The notes beneath the pieces were generated by a model. It was given only the letters and a program-made list of their open reading frames with translations, did not search any database and had not been told where the DNA came from. Below are positions 36,462 through 44,854 of a DNA stretch of 64,000 nt, in pieces (within the stretch, counting starts at the first letter, position 1; each line of letters begins with the position of its first letter). The DNA is taken from contig CAMYAB010000006.1 of assembly GCA_947253625.1 (NCBI GenBank), positions 16,628 to 80,627 of the forward strand, in the 5' to 3' direction. Both the position numbers and the translations under genes were made by a program. The stretch is from an uncultured Porphyromonadaceae bacterium. Lineage in GTDB: Bacteria > Bacteroidota > Bacteroidia > Bacteroidales > Porphyromonadaceae.

Positions 36462-37610
36462 ATGAAAAAAATAGTACGATTAGTAACTTCTTCCGGGGCT
36501 TTTGATCAGATTAAAGGGCAACCGAAGTATTTAGGATGTAATGGCTATGAGGTAGTCGGTGTTTCAGGTCCACCTGCGGAGTTATCAGAGAAAGTAGCTA
36601 GGAGAGAAGGCTTCCGAACGATTGTTATTCCTAATTTAGTTCGACCAATTAGCATCTGCAACGACCTAAAAGCATTATTCCAATTAATCAAAATCATAAG
36701 AGAGGAAAAGCCCTTGATCGTTCATGCAAACACTCCAAAAGCATCACTCTTGGGGATGTTAGCGGCTTGGTGGTGCAGAGTACCTCATCGGATCTATACG
36801 GTTACAGGACTTAGGTTTGAGACGAGTACCGGACCCTTTAGATGGTTGTTGGTAACGATGGAGAAGATTACTTGTTCATGTGCCACCAAGGTGATTCCGG
36901 AGGGAGATGGGGTTGCAGAGACGCTAAGAAGAAACAACATCACCCAAAAACCGCTTAAAAAGATCTTGAACGGTAATGTAAACGGTATAGATCTTGACCA
37001 TTTCAAAAGGACAAGGAACGTTATTAAAGAAGCTGATCAAATTATCAAGAAGTTTGGGGGAGTGTATCGATTTGTCTTTGTAGGACGTATTGTTAAGGAC
37101 AAAGGACTTATAGAGTTGGTGACTGCGTTTGAGCAGTTTCAAGAGAAGTATCTCGATGCAAGGCTATTCCTTGTGGGCAAGATGGAGCCGGAGTTGGATC
37201 CACTGCCCAAGGATATCCTTGATATTATTAAGAATAATGATGGCATCATTGAAGTAGGGTGGCAAGATGATGTGCGTCCTTGGTTGGTGGCTTCGAATGC
37301 TCTGTTCCTACCTAGTTATCGCGAAGGCTTCCCCAACGTGGTAATACAGGCTGGGGCTATGGGGCTACCGTCAGTCGTCTCTGATATTAATGGATGCAAT
37401 GAGATCATTATTGAGGGTGAAAATGGCTACATCGTACCCACTCATGATACAGAGGCACTTTATGAACGAATGCTGTGCCTCGTTGAAAACAAAGAGAAAA
37501 CTGAATACATGTCCCCAAAAACGAGACCGTTGATTGAGAGCAGATACAAGCAAGAAGATGTATGGAATGCACTACTAAAAGAATATAATTCCCTAATAGA
37601 GAATAAGTGA
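36462..37610 (+). CDS. Family 4 glycosyltransferase
   Basis: A 382-residue GT-B enzyme. N-terminal part: HANTPKASLLGMLAAWW and RIYTVTGLRFET. Hinge: LNGNVNGIDLDHF. C-terminal donor domain: FVFVGRIVKDKGLIELV, then SYREGFPNVVIQAGAMGLP with the Glu-X7-Glu-like region ending CNEIIIEGENG. It adds one of the first sugars after the priming step, judging from its place next to a priming-transferase remnant, which is an inference. Confidence 0.92.
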   Translation: MKKIVRLVTSSGAFDQIKGQPKYLGCNGYEVVGVSGPPAELSEKVARREGFRTIVIPNLVRPISICNDLKALFQLIKIIREEKPLIVHANTPKASLLGMLAAWWCRVPHRIYTVTGLRFETSTGPFRWLLVTMEKITCSCATKVIPEGDGVAETLRRNNITQKPLKKILNGNVNGIDLDHFKRTRNVIKEADQIIKKFGGVYRFVFVGRIVKDKGLIELVTAFEQFQEKYLDARLFLVGKMEPELDPLPKDILDIIKNNDGIIEVGWQDDVRPWLVASNALFLPSYREGFPNVVIQAGAMGLPSVVSDINGCNEIIIEGENGYIVPTHDTEALYERMLCLVENKEKTEYMSPKTRPLIESRYKQEDVWNALLKEYNSLIENK

Positions 37611-37634
37611 TGTGATGTATAGAGGAGGTGGATA

Positions 37635-37964
37635 AAAAGGGGATTGGATTTCAGCATGGTACTGCTGGGCTTGATCGTTTTGTCGCTCTTGCTATTAGTG
37701 GTGTATATCTGGCTAACGATTGCGAATAAGAGGGACCGGGCTATCTTTACCCAAGAGAGCCCGGGCAAGGACGAGAAGATATTTAAGTTCTATAAGTTCA
37801 AGAACATGATAGATGAGCTAGACACGGAGAGAAAACTACTTCCTGATGCCCAGCACCTAACCAAGGCAGGGCACATTGCTCGGGAAACCTCCATTGATGA
37901 GCTACATCAGCTTTGGAATGTCCTCAAAGGAGATATGAGCCTTGAGATAGGAATGAGTACATGA
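37635..37964 (+). pseudogene. Remnant of a sugar-phosphate transferase (priming glycosyltransferase)
   Basis: The frame reads KRGLDFSMVLLGLIVLSLLLL (in part), FYKFKNMIDELDTERKLLPDA and TSIDELHQLWNVLKGDMSL, clearly the WcaJ/PglC family. It stops right after the GDMSLxGPRP point with an altered reading, so about half of a 200-residue enzyme is lost, including the proline-rich active-site end. The normal ATG is also gone: a GGAGG ribosome site is followed by GTGGATAAA. A complete paralogue is at 40062. Confidence 0.82.
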
Positions 37965-38031
37965 CAGAAGGTAGTATAAAGGGGAGGAAGGAATGGCGCA
38001 TTTATTTTTAACTTTGGAGTCGAGCAAAAAA

Positions 38032-38115
38032 TTTGACGGATAGAAGCAAAATGTTTCCTATAGGAAAGAGAAATGTTTCACGGATAGAAGCGAAGGGTAT
38101 CCAGTAGGAAACTTT
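38032..38115 (+). repeat. 22-bp-phased repeat cluster 3, mixed unit types
   Basis: Units at 38032 (TTTGACGGATAGAAGC), 38054 (TTTCCTATAGGAAAGA, containing the 14-bp perfect palindrome TTTCCTATAGGAAA), 38076 (TTTCACGGATAGAAGC) and 38098 (TATCCAGTAGGAAACT). The 22-base phase is exact, although two units have another sequence. The right edge AAACTTTTTGCCATCA is shared with cluster 4. Confidence 0.85.
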
Positions 38116-38291
38116 TTGCCATCAGGTAACTAGTTTTTGTAGAAGTTGTATCTATTTGGCAATCATATATATACATGTAATAACCTCACATTTAGTCTTG
38201 TCTTGGGATCGGTATTCTCATTCCACCCAAGTGTAGGATCAGCTCAGTTCACGTTTTTTGGATCTATGCCATAGAAAATCATTCCATTTGA

Positions 38292-38753
38292 GTTGCTTTT
38301 GAGCCAGGGGGTTGGATCAAGGAAATCAATAAGGATGGCAATGTGGTTAAGTATCCTTTGGAACACGATGAAATGAAATCATTTCATGGAAAACGTGATT
38401 GCATGGCACATCCTACAGTTATGTTTAGACGTAGTTATTTTGAAAAAGCAGGGCTATATCCCACTGACTTTGTTCGGGGAGAGGACTCTATAATGTGGCT
38501 CAAAGGGTTCTTATTAAATGGCTGCAGATTTGCCAATCTGTCTGATATCCTTGTAAATATGCAGGTGGATGAAAGCTTATACAAAAGGAGATCAGGAGCA
38601 CAGCAAAGCTACTCGGACTACCTATGTCGAAAGAAAATCATCAAAGAGCTGGGATTATCTAGACGCTATTATATCATAGCATGGGCACGCTATCTACTTT
38701 TCAAGTATTCAAGCCCAACAGTGCTAAGATTGGCTTACAAATACTTCAGATAG
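38292..38753 (+). pseudogene. C-terminal remnant of a family 2 glycosyltransferase
   Basis: The open frame begins after a TGA at 38289. The protein-like part reads GWIKEINKDGNVVKYPLEHDE, KRDCMAHPTVMFRRSYFEKAGLY (each shown in part) and FVRGEDSIMWLKGFLLNG, the catalytic-base half of GT2 enzymes. The N-terminal nucleotide-binding half is absent. An ATG at 38343 could start a 136-residue fragment, but it would lack the donor site. Confidence 0.8.
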
Positions 38754-38820
38754 CATAATTCATAAAGAATTACCTATTCAACGAAATTATTGTTCTTAAA
38801 CATTTTACCATCCAATAAAA

Positions 38821-40035
38821 ATGAAAATACCTTTTTCTCCTCCTTATATCGATCAAGATGTGATCGACGAAGTAACAGACTCTCTTCAATCCGGGTGGAT
38901 CACGACTGGTCCAAAATGCAAAGCTTTGGAAGCTGAAATCAAAGCGCTCACAGGTGCTAGGGCTGTTTTGACAGTTAATTCGTGGACCTCCGGGGCTATT
39001 CTGTGCCTCAAGTGGCTAGGTCTACAACCCGGGGACGAGGTGATCATCCCCGCTTATACCTATGCAGCCACAGCTCTTGCAGTCATACATGCCGGTGGCA
39101 CACCTGTGATGGTGGATTGTGGAGAGGACTTCAATATCTCTGTGGGCGCTATCGAACGGGCTATCACCTCAAAGACCAAGGCGATCATCCCCGTAGATAT
39201 AGCAGGTCTACCTTGTGACTACGAAGCGATCAATGCGCTGGTCAAGCGTGCGGACATCAGATCCATATACCAACCAAACTCTGAGGTACAAGACAAGCTA
39301 AAGCGAATATTGGTCCTCAATGATGCTGCACACTCCATCGGAGCTAAATATTCGTCAAAAGAGATGACTGGAAGTTGTACGGATATTGCCATATTTTCTC
39401 TGCATGCGGTGAAGAATATCACAACCGCTGAAGGTGGTGCCATTTGCCTTAATCTACCTACTCCTTTTGACAACGACTCGCTCTACACAGAGCTCCGTAT
39501 GTTGTCTCTTAACTGCCAAACAAAAGATGCATTCTCCAAAACAAAGGCAGGCAATTGGCGATACGACATTATCGGTCCCGGGCTGAAGATGAACATGGCT
39601 GACATCAATGCTGCAATAGGCCTGGCTCAAATACGAAAAATAGCCTACCTACAAGCCGAACGCCAGAGAGTATTTGATCGGTACACCAAGGCTTTAGCAA
39701 ATAAGCCTTGGGCTATTCTTCCCCCAAGAGTCCTTGGCGAGCGCAGAAGTTCATGTCATATTTTTGCTCTTCGCCTCAAGGATTGTGATGAAGCTAGGCG
39801 AGATGCTATTATAGAGGAGATCTCAAAGCATGATGTAGCGGTCAATGTACACTTCATGCCTCTGCCTATGCTTTCCTACTTCAAAGGACTAGGATTTGAC
39901 ATTGCAGATTACCCTATCGCTTTCCATAATTACGCATCGGAGATTTCATTGCCTATTTATCCACAGTTGACGGATGAAATGGTAGACCATGTAGTCGCAA
40001 CCGTTATTAATGCTTACGAGGCTACATCCAACTAA
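38821..40035 (+). CDS. DegT/DnrJ/EryC1/StrS aminotransferase
   Basis: A 404-residue PLP enzyme making an amino sugar from a keto sugar. It has IPFSPPYIDQDVI and SGWITTGPKCKALE at the start, VNSWTSGAILCLKWLGLQPG, and PAYTYAATALAVIHAGG. The PLP lysine is in SLHAVKNITTAEGG (K about 199), preceded by LNDAAHSIG. GPGLKMNMADINAAIGLAQI is the dimer-contact region. A C4-aminotransferase acting on the product of the CapD-type dehydratase fits. With the priming transferase that follows, the result would be a di-amino sugar at the reducing end, as in PglE/PglC systems. GC content recovers from here. Confidence 0.92.
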   Translation: MKIPFSPPYIDQDVIDEVTDSLQSGWITTGPKCKALEAEIKALTGARAVLTVNSWTSGAILCLKWLGLQPGDEVIIPAYTYAATALAVIHAGGTPVMVDCGEDFNISVGAIERAITSKTKAIIPVDIAGLPCDYEAINALVKRADIRSIYQPNSEVQDKLKRILVLNDAAHSIGAKYSSKEMTGSCTDIAIFSLHAVKNITTAEGGAICLNLPTPFDNDSLYTELRMLSLNCQTKDAFSKTKAGNWRYDIIGPGLKMNMADINAAIGLAQIRKIAYLQAERQRVFDRYTKALANKPWAILPPRVLGERRSSCHIFALRLKDCDEARRDAIIEEISKHDVAVNVHFMPLPMLSYFKGLGFDIADYPIAFHNYASEISLPIYPQLTDEMVDHVVATVINAYEATSN

Positions 40036-40061
40036 TGTAATACTCCCCTCCATCAGGATTT

Positions 40062-40697
40062 ATGAAACGACTCTTTGATCTTCTATGCAGCCTGATAGGG
40101 CTAGTCATTACGTTGCCGATTGGACTAATTGTATCCCTCTGCATCGTATTGGACTCTTCCGGTGGTGTCTTTTTTCGACAGGTACGCATAGGCAAAGGAG
40201 GGAAGCCTTTTCGAATCTACAAGTTTAGGTCAATGGCTAAAGCTCTAGAAAAAGGACGAGAGATAACGGTAGGCGCAGACGCAAGAATCACAAAAGTGGG
40301 TGCCGTGATACGAAAATACAAGATTGATGAGTTACCCCAGCTCATCAATGTCCTAGTAGGAAATATGAGTATTGTAGGGCCTCGTCCTGAAGTTCCCCAC
40401 TATGTATCATTCTATACGGATAAGGAAAAAGAAGTATTTAGAGTACGCCCAGGAATTACAGATCTGGCATCTATCCGGTTTAGAAATGAGAATGATATAC
40501 TAGCAACGAAGGAGGATCCCGAGGACTATTACATCCGACATATCTTACCTGAGAAACTTTGGCTCAATCGACTTTACATAGCCCATCAAAGTTTCTGGCT
40601 AGACTTAAAGATCATATACGCCACCTTGTATGTGATTGTAACTAATGACGAAGAGAACGTTTTGAAAAAGTTCTTTGGAAACATTGTAGAAGCCTAG
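40062..40697 (+). CDS. Priming sugar-phosphate transferase (PglC/WcaJ family, short form)
   Basis: A 211-residue monotopic membrane enzyme that moves a sugar-1-phosphate from UDP-sugar to undecaprenyl phosphate. It begins KRLFDLLCSLIGLVITLPIG (re-entrant helix), then FRIYKFRSMAKALE, KIDELPQLINVLVGNMSIVGPRPEVP and VRPGITDLASIRF. It starts 26 bases after the aminotransferase gene, a pairing typical of PglE/PglC-like modules, and ends the capsule locus. It replaces the broken copy at 37635. Confidence 0.94.
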   Translation: MKRLFDLLCSLIGLVITLPIGLIVSLCIVLDSSGGVFFRQVRIGKGGKPFRIYKFRSMAKALEKGREITVGADARITKVGAVIRKYKIDELPQLINVLVGNMSIVGPRPEVPHYVSFYTDKEKEVFRVRPGITDLASIRFRNENDILATKEDPEDYYIRHILPEKLWLNRLYIAHQSFWLDLKIIYATLYVIVTNDEENVLKKFFGNIVEA

Positions 40698-40774
40698 CAG
40701 TCCGAACAACAAGAGATATAGCTACTTGGTGTTCTGCTAACCCGCTTAGGAGATCGGAGGAGAAGGAGGGAAAG

Positions 40775-40840
40775 TTTGAGCGTTCAGAGAGAAAAGTTTG
40801 ATACTTGAAAGAAAAATGTTTCCGGTATCAAACTTTTTGC
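40775..40840 (+). repeat. 22-bp-phased repeat cluster 4, divergent units
   Basis: Units begin TTTGAGCG (40775), TTTGATAC (40797) and TTTCCGGT (40819), still exactly 22 bases apart. The right edge AAACTTTTTGCAATCA matches cluster 3. Only phase and unit starts are kept. Confidence 0.7.
40792..40838 (+). terminator. Terminator-like hairpin at the end of the capsule locus
   Basis: A 13-bp perfect stem AAAAGTTTGATAC / GTATCAAACTTTT with a 20-base loop, ending in five T. It is formed from units of repeat cluster 4 and lies about 95 bases after the last capsule gene. Confidence 0.6.
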
Positions 40841-40849
40841 AATCATCCG

Positions 40850-40975
40850 TGAGGCTCTTATCTCCTCTTTTAGTGGTCTTTGCAAGACATCTTCTATACT
40901 TAGTTGCTTCATATTTGGATCCAGTCACGTTACGCAAGTACGCTTCCTTCGATCTTAGCCTTGGTGTACTGTATA
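40850..40975. repeat. Degenerate copy of a dispersed element (see 49661-49784)
   Basis: It shares GTTGCTT, then GGATCCAGTCACGTTACG against GGACTAGGTCACGTACGTG, AGTACGCT-CCTTCG and CCTTG in the same order and spacing as 49691-49760, with a preceding CTCTTATCTCCTC like GAGCTATCTCCTC. No protein is evident. Confidence 0.6.
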
Positions 40976-41000
40976 TCTGAGGGGTGTGCGTTTTTTTGCG

Positions 41001-41008
41001 TACATTTG
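41001..41008 (+). promoter_or_regulatory. Possible -7 box of trpS
   Basis: TACATTTG, 46 bases before the trpS ATG. The -33 region has only TCTG at the proper distance, so it is partial. Confidence 0.5.
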
Positions 41009-41054
41009 TACTCTAAAGGATTAGACAGATATAGATATTTAGGCACCACAACAC

Positions 41055-42047
41055 ATGGAAACAGTACTGAGTGGGATCCGCCCGACGGGTAACCTGCACT
41101 TGGGTAACTACTTTGGAGCTGTGAAGAGCTTCCTAAAGATGCAAGATGAGTACGATTGCTTCTTCTTTATCGCAGATTGGCACTCTCTGACAACACACCC
41201 CCACCCCGCCAATATCGTCAAGAGTACTCGCACGATACTGGCAGAGTATCTGGCGTGCGGACTGGATCCCGAAAAGGCAACACTCTACGTGCAGAGTGAT
41301 GTCCGTGAGGTGCTGGAGCTCTACCTCTACCTCAATATGAATGCGTACCTAGGGGAGTTGGAGCGCACGACGAGCTTCAAGGACAAGGCACGCAAGCAAC
41401 CCAACAACGTCAACGCCGGTCTCCTCACCTACCCTACCCTGATGGCCGCAGACATCCTGATGTTCAAGGCCAACAAGGTACCGGTGGGCAAGGATCAGGA
41501 GCAAAATATGGAGATGGCGCGCAAGTTTGCACGTCGATTCAACCAGATCTACGAGGTGGACTTTTTTCCGGAGCCGGCGTCATTCAGCTTCGGGCCGGAG
41601 GCACTCAAGATTCCCGGCTTGGACGGCTCGGGCAAGATGGGCAAGAGTGAGGGCAATGCCCTCTACCTGGTCGATGACCCCAAGGAGATCCGCAAAAAGG
41701 TCATGCGTGCAGTCACAGACAGCGGTCCCACAGAGCCCAACAGTGTGAAGCCGGAGCCGATCGAGAACCTCTTCACATTCTTGCGGATTGCCTCATCGGA
41801 GGAGACCTACAATTACTTCAACGAGGCCTACAACAACTGCACAATCCGCTACGGTGACCTAAAGAAACAGCTGGCCGAGGATATTGTGGCCCTCTGTGCA
41901 CCTATACGGGAGCGAATCCTGGAGTATTCGGCGGATGTGGACTTTTTGGAAAAAGTGGCTAAGCAGGGAGCCGAAAAAGCGCGAGAGCGTGCATCGGAGA
42001 CCGTGAAAAAGGTGCGTGAGATCGTCGGTTTTCAGCCACAACGATGA
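41055..42047 (+). CDS. trpS: Tryptophanyl-tRNA synthetase
   Basis: A 330-residue class I synthetase of normal length. The HIGH-type motif is in SGIRPTGNLHLGNYFGAV (5-22). The tryptophan pocket region has FIADWHSLTTH, and the KMSKS-type loop is SGKMGKSEGNAL (near 195). MVKYPVGKDQEQN-like sequence appears as KVPVGKDQEQNMEMAR. It charges tRNA-Trp in the cytoplasm. It returns to the GC-rich codon use of the flanking genome, marking the right edge of the capsule locus. Confidence 0.97.
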   Translation: METVLSGIRPTGNLHLGNYFGAVKSFLKMQDEYDCFFFIADWHSLTTHPHPANIVKSTRTILAEYLACGLDPEKATLYVQSDVREVLELYLYLNMNAYLGELERTTSFKDKARKQPNNVNAGLLTYPTLMAADILMFKANKVPVGKDQEQNMEMARKFARRFNQIYEVDFFPEPASFSFGPEALKIPGLDGSGKMGKSEGNALYLVDDPKEIRKKVMRAVTDSGPTEPNSVKPEPIENLFTFLRIASSEETYNYFNEAYNNCTIRYGDLKKQLAEDIVALCAPIRERILEYSADVDFLEKVAKQGAEKARERASETVKKVREIVGFQPQR

Positions 42048-42112
42048 GCCACGAGGGGAGATAAAAGCAGAAAAAAATCAACAACCTACCTATTTTTATA
42101 CACAGACAGACA

Positions 42113-42535
42113 ATGAACGGAGTAATGAACGAAAACATGATCAGCGGACGGGTGATCCACATCATGGAGCCAATCTCGGGAGATAGCAAGAGACGCCCCG
42201 GAGAGAAGTGGCACCGCCAAGAGTACGTACTCGAGACCCAGGAGGAGTACCCCAAGCAGGTTTGCTTTGAGCTATGGGGCGAGGACCGCATCAAGCAGGC
42301 CAATATCCAGATGGGTGACTATATCACGGTGAGCTTTAGCCTACAGAGTCGCGAGTACAACGGTCGCTGGTACACCAGTGTGCGTGGCAAATTTGTGACC
42401 AAGGGTGAGCCTGCCGGCATGATGCAGGGGCAAGGCGTCGGGATGCCACAGCAGCCGGCCGCTCCCATGGGTGGAATGCCAAGCACCAACAACAACTTTG
42501 GTGGGCAGGACGCCAACGATGATCTGCCGTTCTGA
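42113..42535 (+). CDS. DUF3127 OB-fold protein with an SSB-like tail
   Basis: A 140-residue protein. Residues about 9-95 form the DUF3127 domain (EYVLETQEEYPKQVCFELWG, then YITVSFSLQSREYNGRWYTS), an OB-fold type found mainly in Bacteroidetes. A flexible Gly/Met/Pro/Gln-rich linker follows and the protein ends DDLPF, like the partner-binding tip of single-stranded-DNA-binding proteins (DDDIPF). ATGs at 42113, 42125 and 42137 are all in frame. The last (MISGRVIHIMEP) fits the domain best. It may bind single-stranded nucleic acid. Function is not established. Confidence 0.85.
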   Translation: MNGVMNENMISGRVIHIMEPISGDSKRRPGEKWHRQEYVLETQEEYPKQVCFELWGEDRIKQANIQMGDYITVSFSLQSREYNGRWYTSVRGKFVTKGEPAGMMQGQGVGMPQQPAAPMGGMPSTNNNFGGQDANDDLPF

Positions 42536-42893
42536 CACCCGACCCGGCAGCCGGTCGGCATCGACACCCCTTCCCTGAGGGAGAAGGGTGACAAGGACAG
42601 TCGACCCCGGGGCCAATGATCCACTCCAAGGACTCCGGATGGTACCCCTGAGGTGCCATCCGGAGGGTCCGGGAGAGTGAAGGGCATATCGGAGAGGACG
42701 GAGGGAAACCGATAGCGGAGGAGGGACTGTGGCTTTGGGAAAAGCCACCCAAATCTCCCCACCCACAATGGGACAAAAGGGGAAAAACAGAGACACGACA
42801 CCCCGACAAAGAGACAAAGTGCGGTGGGTATTTTGACCGGAGCTACTTTTATAAAAACACAACCTACAACTTGGCGCACAGTGCGCAGACATC
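42536..42893. other. Structured intergenic region, no gene seen
   Basis: It includes CCCTTCCCTGAGGGAGAAGGG near 42568 and a long hairpin at 42629-42669 whose core arms are CTCCGGATGG / CCATCCGGAG, with outer GGAC/GTCC pairing. GGCTTT/AAAGCC lies near 42732. No T run follows. It may end transcription or be a REP-like element. Confidence 0.6.
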
Positions 42894-44846
42894 ATGGGAT
42901 TCAAGGAAGTGATGGCCTTTAGGCAAAATGGAGAAATAGAAAAAGCCCTGGAAGTGGCACTCAAAGATGTAGATGAGAAGCTGGACCAATGGTCTGCGGC
43001 GGCACTCTTTTGGGTACTGAGGGATCTGGCGACCGCCCGCATCGAAAACGGAGAGAGCAAAGCGGCGGAGAGCTGCGTCCCCAAAATGAGAGAAATGATC
43101 CCACACATGGGTCCCACAGCCGGCATGGCCGAAGAGGCACTCCAAAAGATAGAGCAGGAGATCATCCCTCACTATGCCGAACTGACAGAGCTCACCCAAT
43201 CGCTCCGGAAAGAGAAAAACAAGTACAAGCGTCGAGAACTCCTGAACCAAGCCTATGAGCAGATCCTGTCGTGGCAAGAGGAGGCAAACCTGGACCATCG
43301 CCTGCACGAGCAGGTGACGGAGGTCATTGTACAGTATCTGGAGCAAAAAAAGGGGGTCCTCTCGGCTGATGAGTACAGTGCGGCACTGGCACTGTATGCC
43401 GGTCTGGAGCGACCGCAGAGATCCGACCTGCATATCCGCGCTCTACAGCTGGCACTGGAGGGGAAGCGGATGCATCGGCGACGGCTGTCGCTACTGGACT
43501 TTGTCCAAAAGTGGGATGTACGACACTGCATGACCGATCGGCTCTGGAAACGCTCCGATCGGAAGCATGCCCAATCCACGGCCGAAGAGACACTCCACGA
43601 GCTGGTACTGGAGGACCTAGACCTGGGACGAGACAAAGTATCTCCGGAAGCCTACTTTTTGCTCAACGAGGCGGAGCGGAGGCTCGAGGAGGACCTCAGT
43701 CTAGAGCTGACCAAAGCTCGTGTACTGACTCTGGAGAAAAAGCGAGAGGAGGCAATGACGCTGTATCAAAAAGCTCTGGTATATGTGACCCACGAAGCAC
43801 GGAGCTGGTACGAGTATGGAGAGCTACTAGATGACAAGATCCTCAAGCGGTCGGCCTACGCCAAGGCACTCAAGACAGAGGCCGACGACTACCAAGACTA
43901 CCTACTGGACCTAAGGCTGGCCTTTGCCTCCCTGCTCATAGAGGAGGGGCTGAGTACTCATGCCCTGAGGGAACTCAATATCTACGCTCAGCTATCCGGC
44001 GAAAAAGGACAGGACAAAGCACCTCTCTACGACGACCTACTGAGGCAAATACCTCCTGAGACAAAACCGGACGAAAACAACAAGGACTTTTACTACCCCG
44101 CATCCCGAGAGATCGATGAGCATATCTATGCTACGCTGGAGTGGACCCCAATGGTGGTAATGGACGTGATGGCGATAAAGGTACGTCATCCCCAAAAGAT
44201 GATCCAACCTATGATCAAACTACGCGGTACGGACGGTCGCTATGCACTTGCCGGCACTCGTGAGACCGGAGTCCTGCCCGGAGACAATAGGGGACGGCTC
44301 TACCAAGTAAAGCTGGTGGAGCGCACAGGCCAACCTCTACGTGCCGTCCTCATCAGGCCCCTCGATGCAGACCCGAAAGCACTGTTTCCGACCGAGTATG
44401 GCTACATCACCGGATACCATACAGAGCTGAGAGCGTTTCATGTAATTACGGCCAAAAGCAGGCACCACTACCTACCCGGAAATGCCGATGATTACAAGGT
44501 GGGAGACTTTGTGAACTACATCCTATTCCTCGAAAAGACAGCCGGTGGCATACGTGAATACTTGATCCTGGCCGAAAAGGCAGATCGTGACAAGGCCTTG
44601 GCCGTCTACCCCATCGTCCGAGCAGTGGTGGCACAGATATACGAGAGCAACATCTACATCGTGACCGACGATGGACTCCAAGGGAGCTTCCCCTCCGAGA
44701 TCGCACCCTATGAGCTTGCGGTAGGCGAAGTGTGCGCACTGCGAGGCTTTGTGTTCAAGAAAAAAAATAGAGAGAGCGGAGTGTCCCAAGAGTGTTTTGT
44801 GACACTATCCATGGAGCCACTTCCGCCCGAACTTTTACAAGACTGA
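42894..44846 (+). CDS. Large helical-repeat protein with beta-rich C-terminal domains, unknown function
   Basis: A 650-residue soluble protein without a signal peptide. Residues about 1-400 are helical with TPR-like spacing (EVMAFRQNGEIEKALEVAL, ALFWVLRDLATARIENGE, AYFLLNEAERRLEED, VTHEARSWYEYGELL). Residues about 425-645 hold two or three beta domains of an OB/S1-like kind (YGYITGYHTELRAFHVIT, IYIVTDDGLQGSFPSEI). I recall a similar N-terminal helical part in DUF7017 proteins of TOTE conflict systems, but no partner genes of such a system are here. The next gene, nspC, starts 8 bases after it, so the two share a transcript. Confidence 0.75.
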   Translation: MGFKEVMAFRQNGEIEKALEVALKDVDEKLDQWSAAALFWVLRDLATARIENGESKAAESCVPKMREMIPHMGPTAGMAEEALQKIEQEIIPHYAELTELTQSLRKEKNKYKRRELLNQAYEQILSWQEEANLDHRLHEQVTEVIVQYLEQKKGVLSADEYSAALALYAGLERPQRSDLHIRALQLALEGKRMHRRRLSLLDFVQKWDVRHCMTDRLWKRSDRKHAQSTAEETLHELVLEDLDLGRDKVSPEAYFLLNEAERRLEEDLSLELTKARVLTLEKKREEAMTLYQKALVYVTHEARSWYEYGELLDDKILKRSAYAKALKTEADDYQDYLLDLRLAFASLLIEEGLSTHALRELNIYAQLSGEKGQDKAPLYDDLLRQIPPETKPDENNKDFYYPASREIDEHIYATLEWTPMVVMDVMAIKVRHPQKMIQPMIKLRGTDGRYALAGTRETGVLPGDNRGRLYQVKLVERTGQPLRAVLIRPLDADPKALFPTEYGYITGYHTELRAFHVITAKSRHHYLPGNADDYKVGDFVNYILFLEKTAGGIREYLILAEKADRDKALAVYPIVRAVVAQIYESNIYIVTDDGLQGSFPSEIAPYELAVGEVCALRGFVFKKKNRESGVSQECFVTLSMEPLPPELLQD

Positions 44847-44854
44847 CCCCACCT

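Larger units (their letters stand above)
37965..38820. other. Degenerate junction inside the capsule locus
   Basis: Between the broken priming transferase and the DegT aminotransferase there is no intact gene. The stretch holds repeat cluster 3, about 170 bases with nothing recognisable, a glycosyltransferase remnant (38292-38753), and 67 bases before the next start. Confidence 0.75.

Noticed and set aside
42894..44846. TOTE conflict system
   Set aside because: Only a remembered likeness of one protein. No helicase, primase or nuclease partner is nearby.
44792..44854. Longer N-terminus for nspC
   Set aside because: It lies inside the previous gene and is not family-like. The ATG at 44855 fits the known length.
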